Positions 7,077 through 8,889 of a stretch of 8,889 bases of DNA are shown here, piece by piece. A program made the position numbers and the translations under genes. The notes below the pieces were generated by a model. The model worked only from the letters and a program-made list of their open reading frames with translations, had not been told where the DNA came from and searched no databases. Origin of the DNA: Desulfobacterales bacterium (GTDB lineage Bacteria > Desulfobacterota > Desulfobacteria > Desulfobacterales > BuS5); assembly GCA_020056865.1 (NCBI GenBank), contig JAGVGX010000213.1:1-8889 (forward strand), written 5' to 3'. The first letter of the stretch is position 1, and every line of letters begins with the position of its first letter.

Positions 7077-7956
7077 GTTCTTAAGAGCACTTGTTGACCC
7101 GGATATAGACTTTTTACGTCTTGCTGTTTTGGTAGGGGTGCTTTCCAGCTTTTCCTTCGGGATCATAGGAACATATATTATAACGAGGCGAATCAGCTAT
7201 ATCGCAGGAGCTATTTCACATTGTGTGTTTGGTGGAATCGGTGGGGCTCTTTTTTTGCAAAACAGGATGGGCATCACATGGTTTACGCCGGTTCTCGGGG
7301 CAATTATTTCAGCGCTTCTGGCGGCTGTTATCATAGGGCTGGTAAGTCTTTATGCTCATCAGCGAGAAGACACGGTTATTGGTTCGATCTGGGCAATAGG
7401 GATGGCTTCAGGAATGCTTTTTATCGATCTTACGCCGGGTTATTTTGATATTACCAGCTATCTTTTCGGAGATATCCTGCTTATTTCAAGTTCGGACATA
7501 TGGATAGTGGCCGGACTCGACCTTACCGTGGTAGTACTTTCGTGTTTTTTTTACAACAAGCTTGTAGCTGTTTGCTTTGATGATGAGTTTGCCCGTTTGC
7601 GAGGGATCAATTCCAGTGCCATCTATTTGTTGCTGTTGTGTCTTATCGCCCTTACTATCGTGTTGCTTGTACGTGTTGTTGGGATTATTATGGTTATAGC
7701 ACTTTTGACTATTCCTTCGGCCATAGCAGGCCATTTCGCAAGACGTCTCTGGCAGATGATGACAGTTGCTGTCATATTGTGTATGGTTTTTACTTCCAGT
7801 GGGATTGCTTTCAGCTATTTATATAATATGTCAAGCGGACCTGTAATTATTGTTGTTGCAGGCATAACATATGTTCTCGTTATTTCTGGTTCATGGGTAT
7901 TTAAAGTTAAAAAAAAACAAATCAAATGTTCGGATGAAACTCCAGCTGACAAATAG
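7069..7956 (+). CDS. znuB: Zinc/manganese-type ABC importer, membrane permease (ABC-3 family)
   Basis: This is the inner-membrane channel subunit that partners the ATPase encoded just upstream. It is 295 residues with about eight hydrophobic helices, starting at about 15-38, and carries the ABC-3 family signature near the first loop: TRRISYIAGAISHCVFGGIGG (39-59, with H51). Later features are the short cytoplasmic FDDEFARLRGI segment, typical of the ATPase-coupling region, and the helix with VRVVGIIMVIALLTIPSAIA. The C-terminal tail is lysine-rich and probably cytoplasmic. Its start overlaps the ATPase stop (ATGATTGA arrangement), indicating translational coupling and an equal ratio of subunits. 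No signs of damage. The family is secure; the metal is inferred. Confidence 0.9.
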   Translation: MIEFLRALVDPDIDFLRLAVLVGVLSSFSFGIIGTYIITRRISYIAGAISHCVFGGIGGALFLQNRMGITWFTPVLGAIISALLAAVIIGLVSLYAHQREDTVIGSIWAIGMASGMLFIDLTPGYFDITSYLFGDILLISSSDIWIVAGLDLTVVVLSCFFYNKLVAVCFDDEFARLRGINSSAIYLLLLCLIALTIVLLVRVVGIIMVIALLTIPSAIAGHFARRLWQMMTVAVILCMVFTSSGIAFSYLYNMSSGPVIIVVAGITYVLVISGSWVFKVKKKQIKCSDETPADK

Positions 7957-8062
7957 ATATTTTCCCCCATCCCTTTTTCTATAACATCAACATGACCATA
8001 TTTTTGTTTTATTTTTAAGGTAAGCTTTGGTGCTGTATCATCGGTTTTTTATTAAAATAAAC

Positions 8063-8066
8063 GGAG
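8063..8066 (+). promoter_or_regulatory. Ribosome binding site for the TTG-initiated helicase gene
   Basis: GGAG lies 6 nt before TTG 8073 and 9 nt before TTG 8076. It is the only Shine-Dalgarno-like element upstream of the helicase frame, which is closed by a TAA at 8058, and so supports a TTG start. Confidence 0.6.
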
Positions 8067-8072
8067 ATTGTT

Positions 8073-8889
8073 TTGTTGGACAAAAATAAAAAAAGAAAAT
8101 CCTATCATGAGGTTCACAAAGAACATCTAAAAAAAAAAATTCCAAAATTGATCTGGAATGACGACCTTCCTATTACTTCGAGAAAAAATGAAATAATCGA
8201 TGCAATTAAACATAACCAGGTTGTAATTATTGCCGGAGAAACAGGGTCCGGAAAAACAACCCAGATACCCAAATTTTGTCTTGCCGCAGGCCGAGGTGTA
8301 TCGAGATTCATTGGTTGCACCCAGCCAAGAAGAATAGCCGCAATTGCTGTAGCCAATCGTATCGCAGAAGAAATGGGAGAAGTTGCTGGAAAATCTGTAG
8401 GTTATAAAATAAGGTTTAATGACAAAACACATAAAACCGGATTAATAAAAATAATGACAGATGGCATACTGCTCGCTGAAACAGTAAAAGACAGGCTGTT
8501 GCGGCAGTACGACACAATTATTGTTGATGAAGCTCACGAAAGGAACCTTAATGTTGATTTTATTTTAGGATTTCTTAAGACACTGTTACCCAAAAGAAAT
8601 GATATTAAAATAATTATAACATCTGCAACGATTGATACACAAAAGTTTTCAAAGGCATTTGACAATGCACCAGTCATAGAGGTTTCAGGCCGTATGTTTC
8701 CTGTTGATGTCAGATATTGGCCTGCCGAACATGAAGATATCATCTCTGAAGAACAAACACATGTGGACATGGCGGTTTTGGCTGTTAAAAAGCTTTTGAA
8801 AGAAAGTCATTCCGGAGATATACTGATTTTTATGCCAACGGAACAAGATATTCATGAAACCATCGAGCTCATTGAAAATATAAATCATA
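8073..8889 (+). CDS. hrpA: HrpA-like DEAH-box ATP-dependent RNA helicase, 3' end cut by the window
   Basis: HrpA is a DEAH-box helicase that acts on RNA; in E. coli it has been linked to fimbrial mRNA processing and to collided ribosomes. Only about 272 of a usual 1,200-1,300 residues are present. Counting from TTG 8073, the motifs are GETGSGKTT (motif I, K61), TQPRR (Ia), TDGILL (Ib), DEAH (152-155, motif II) and TSAT (motif III, S184), followed by VIEVSGRMFPVDVRY and GDILIFMPTEQDI, closely like E. coli HrpA. The N-terminus before the helicase core is short and very lysine-rich. No in-frame ATG or GTG precedes the core and a stop lies at 8058, so TTG at 8073 or 8076 must be used. An 11-A run at 8129-8139 lies in the coding sequence. 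The permease gene ends 116 nt upstream. Confidence 0.93.
   Translation, partial: MLDKNKKRKSYHEVHKEHLKKKIPKLIWNDDLPITSRKNEIIDAIKHNQVVIIAGETGSGKTTQIPKFCLAAGRGVSRFIGCTQPRRIAAIAVANRIAEEMGEVAGKSVGYKIRFNDKTHKTGLIKIMTDGILLAETVKDRLLRQYDTIIVDEAHERNLNVDFILGFLKTLLPKRNDIKIIITSATIDTQKFSKAFDNAPVIEVSGRMFPVDVRYWPAEHEDIISEEQTHVDMAVLAVKKLLKESHSGDILIFMPTEQDIHETIELIENINH

Noticed and set aside
7957..8072. Terminator or promoter between the permease and hrpA
   Set aside because: The stretch is T-rich with several T runs but I found no stem of useful length before them, and candidate -35/-10 pairs such as TTGGTG and TAAAAT are spaced 20 nt apart.
8114..8888. Minus-strand open frames across the hrpA region
   Set aside because: They are antisense to clear helicase motifs (GETGSGKTT, DEAH, SAT) on the plus strand and have no recognisable protein features.

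Overview
The window is an ordinary chromosomal stretch of an AT-rich Gram-negative bacterium. Gene content and protein style (split LeuC/LeuD-type dehydratase, PleD-like REC-GGDEF protein, HrpA-type helicase, ZnuCB-type transporter) fit the Desulfobacterota, probably a Desulfobacteraceae relative. That placement is inferred from protein resemblance by eye and was not tested by a search.

Layout. Positions 1-1497, plus strand: the 3' two-thirds of nadC (NAD synthesis), then after 3 nt a rhomboid intramembrane protease whose C-terminus is a DnaJ C-terminal-type beta domain. Positions 1487-2407, minus strand: a response regulator with a diguanylate cyclase output domain, which meets the rhomboid gene tail to tail with an 11-nt overlap. 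Positions 2408-2546: a divergent intergenic region with a perfect TATAAT on each strand. Positions 2547-6197, plus strand: lepA, followed closely by the large and small subunits of a 3-isopropylmalate dehydratase-family enzyme. Positions 6198-6278: a short gap with an imperfect hairpin and a candidate promoter. Positions 6279-7956: the ATPase and permease of a zinc/manganese-type ABC importer, overlapping by 8 nt. Positions 8073-8889: the 5' part of an HrpA-like DEAH-box RNA helicase with a TTG start, cut by the window end.

The genes are mostly housekeeping: cofactor synthesis, translation, branched-chain amino acid or related hydroxyacid metabolism, metal uptake and RNA metabolism, plus one c-di-GMP signalling gene. 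Apart from leuC/leuD and znuC/znuB, neighbours are not obviously linked in function. I see no RNA genes, insertion sequences, CRISPR array, phage genes or attachment sites, and no gap between genes longer than about 140 nt. I do not see a convincing new multi-gene system. The most unusual item is the rhomboid protease fused to a chaperone-type substrate-binding domain.
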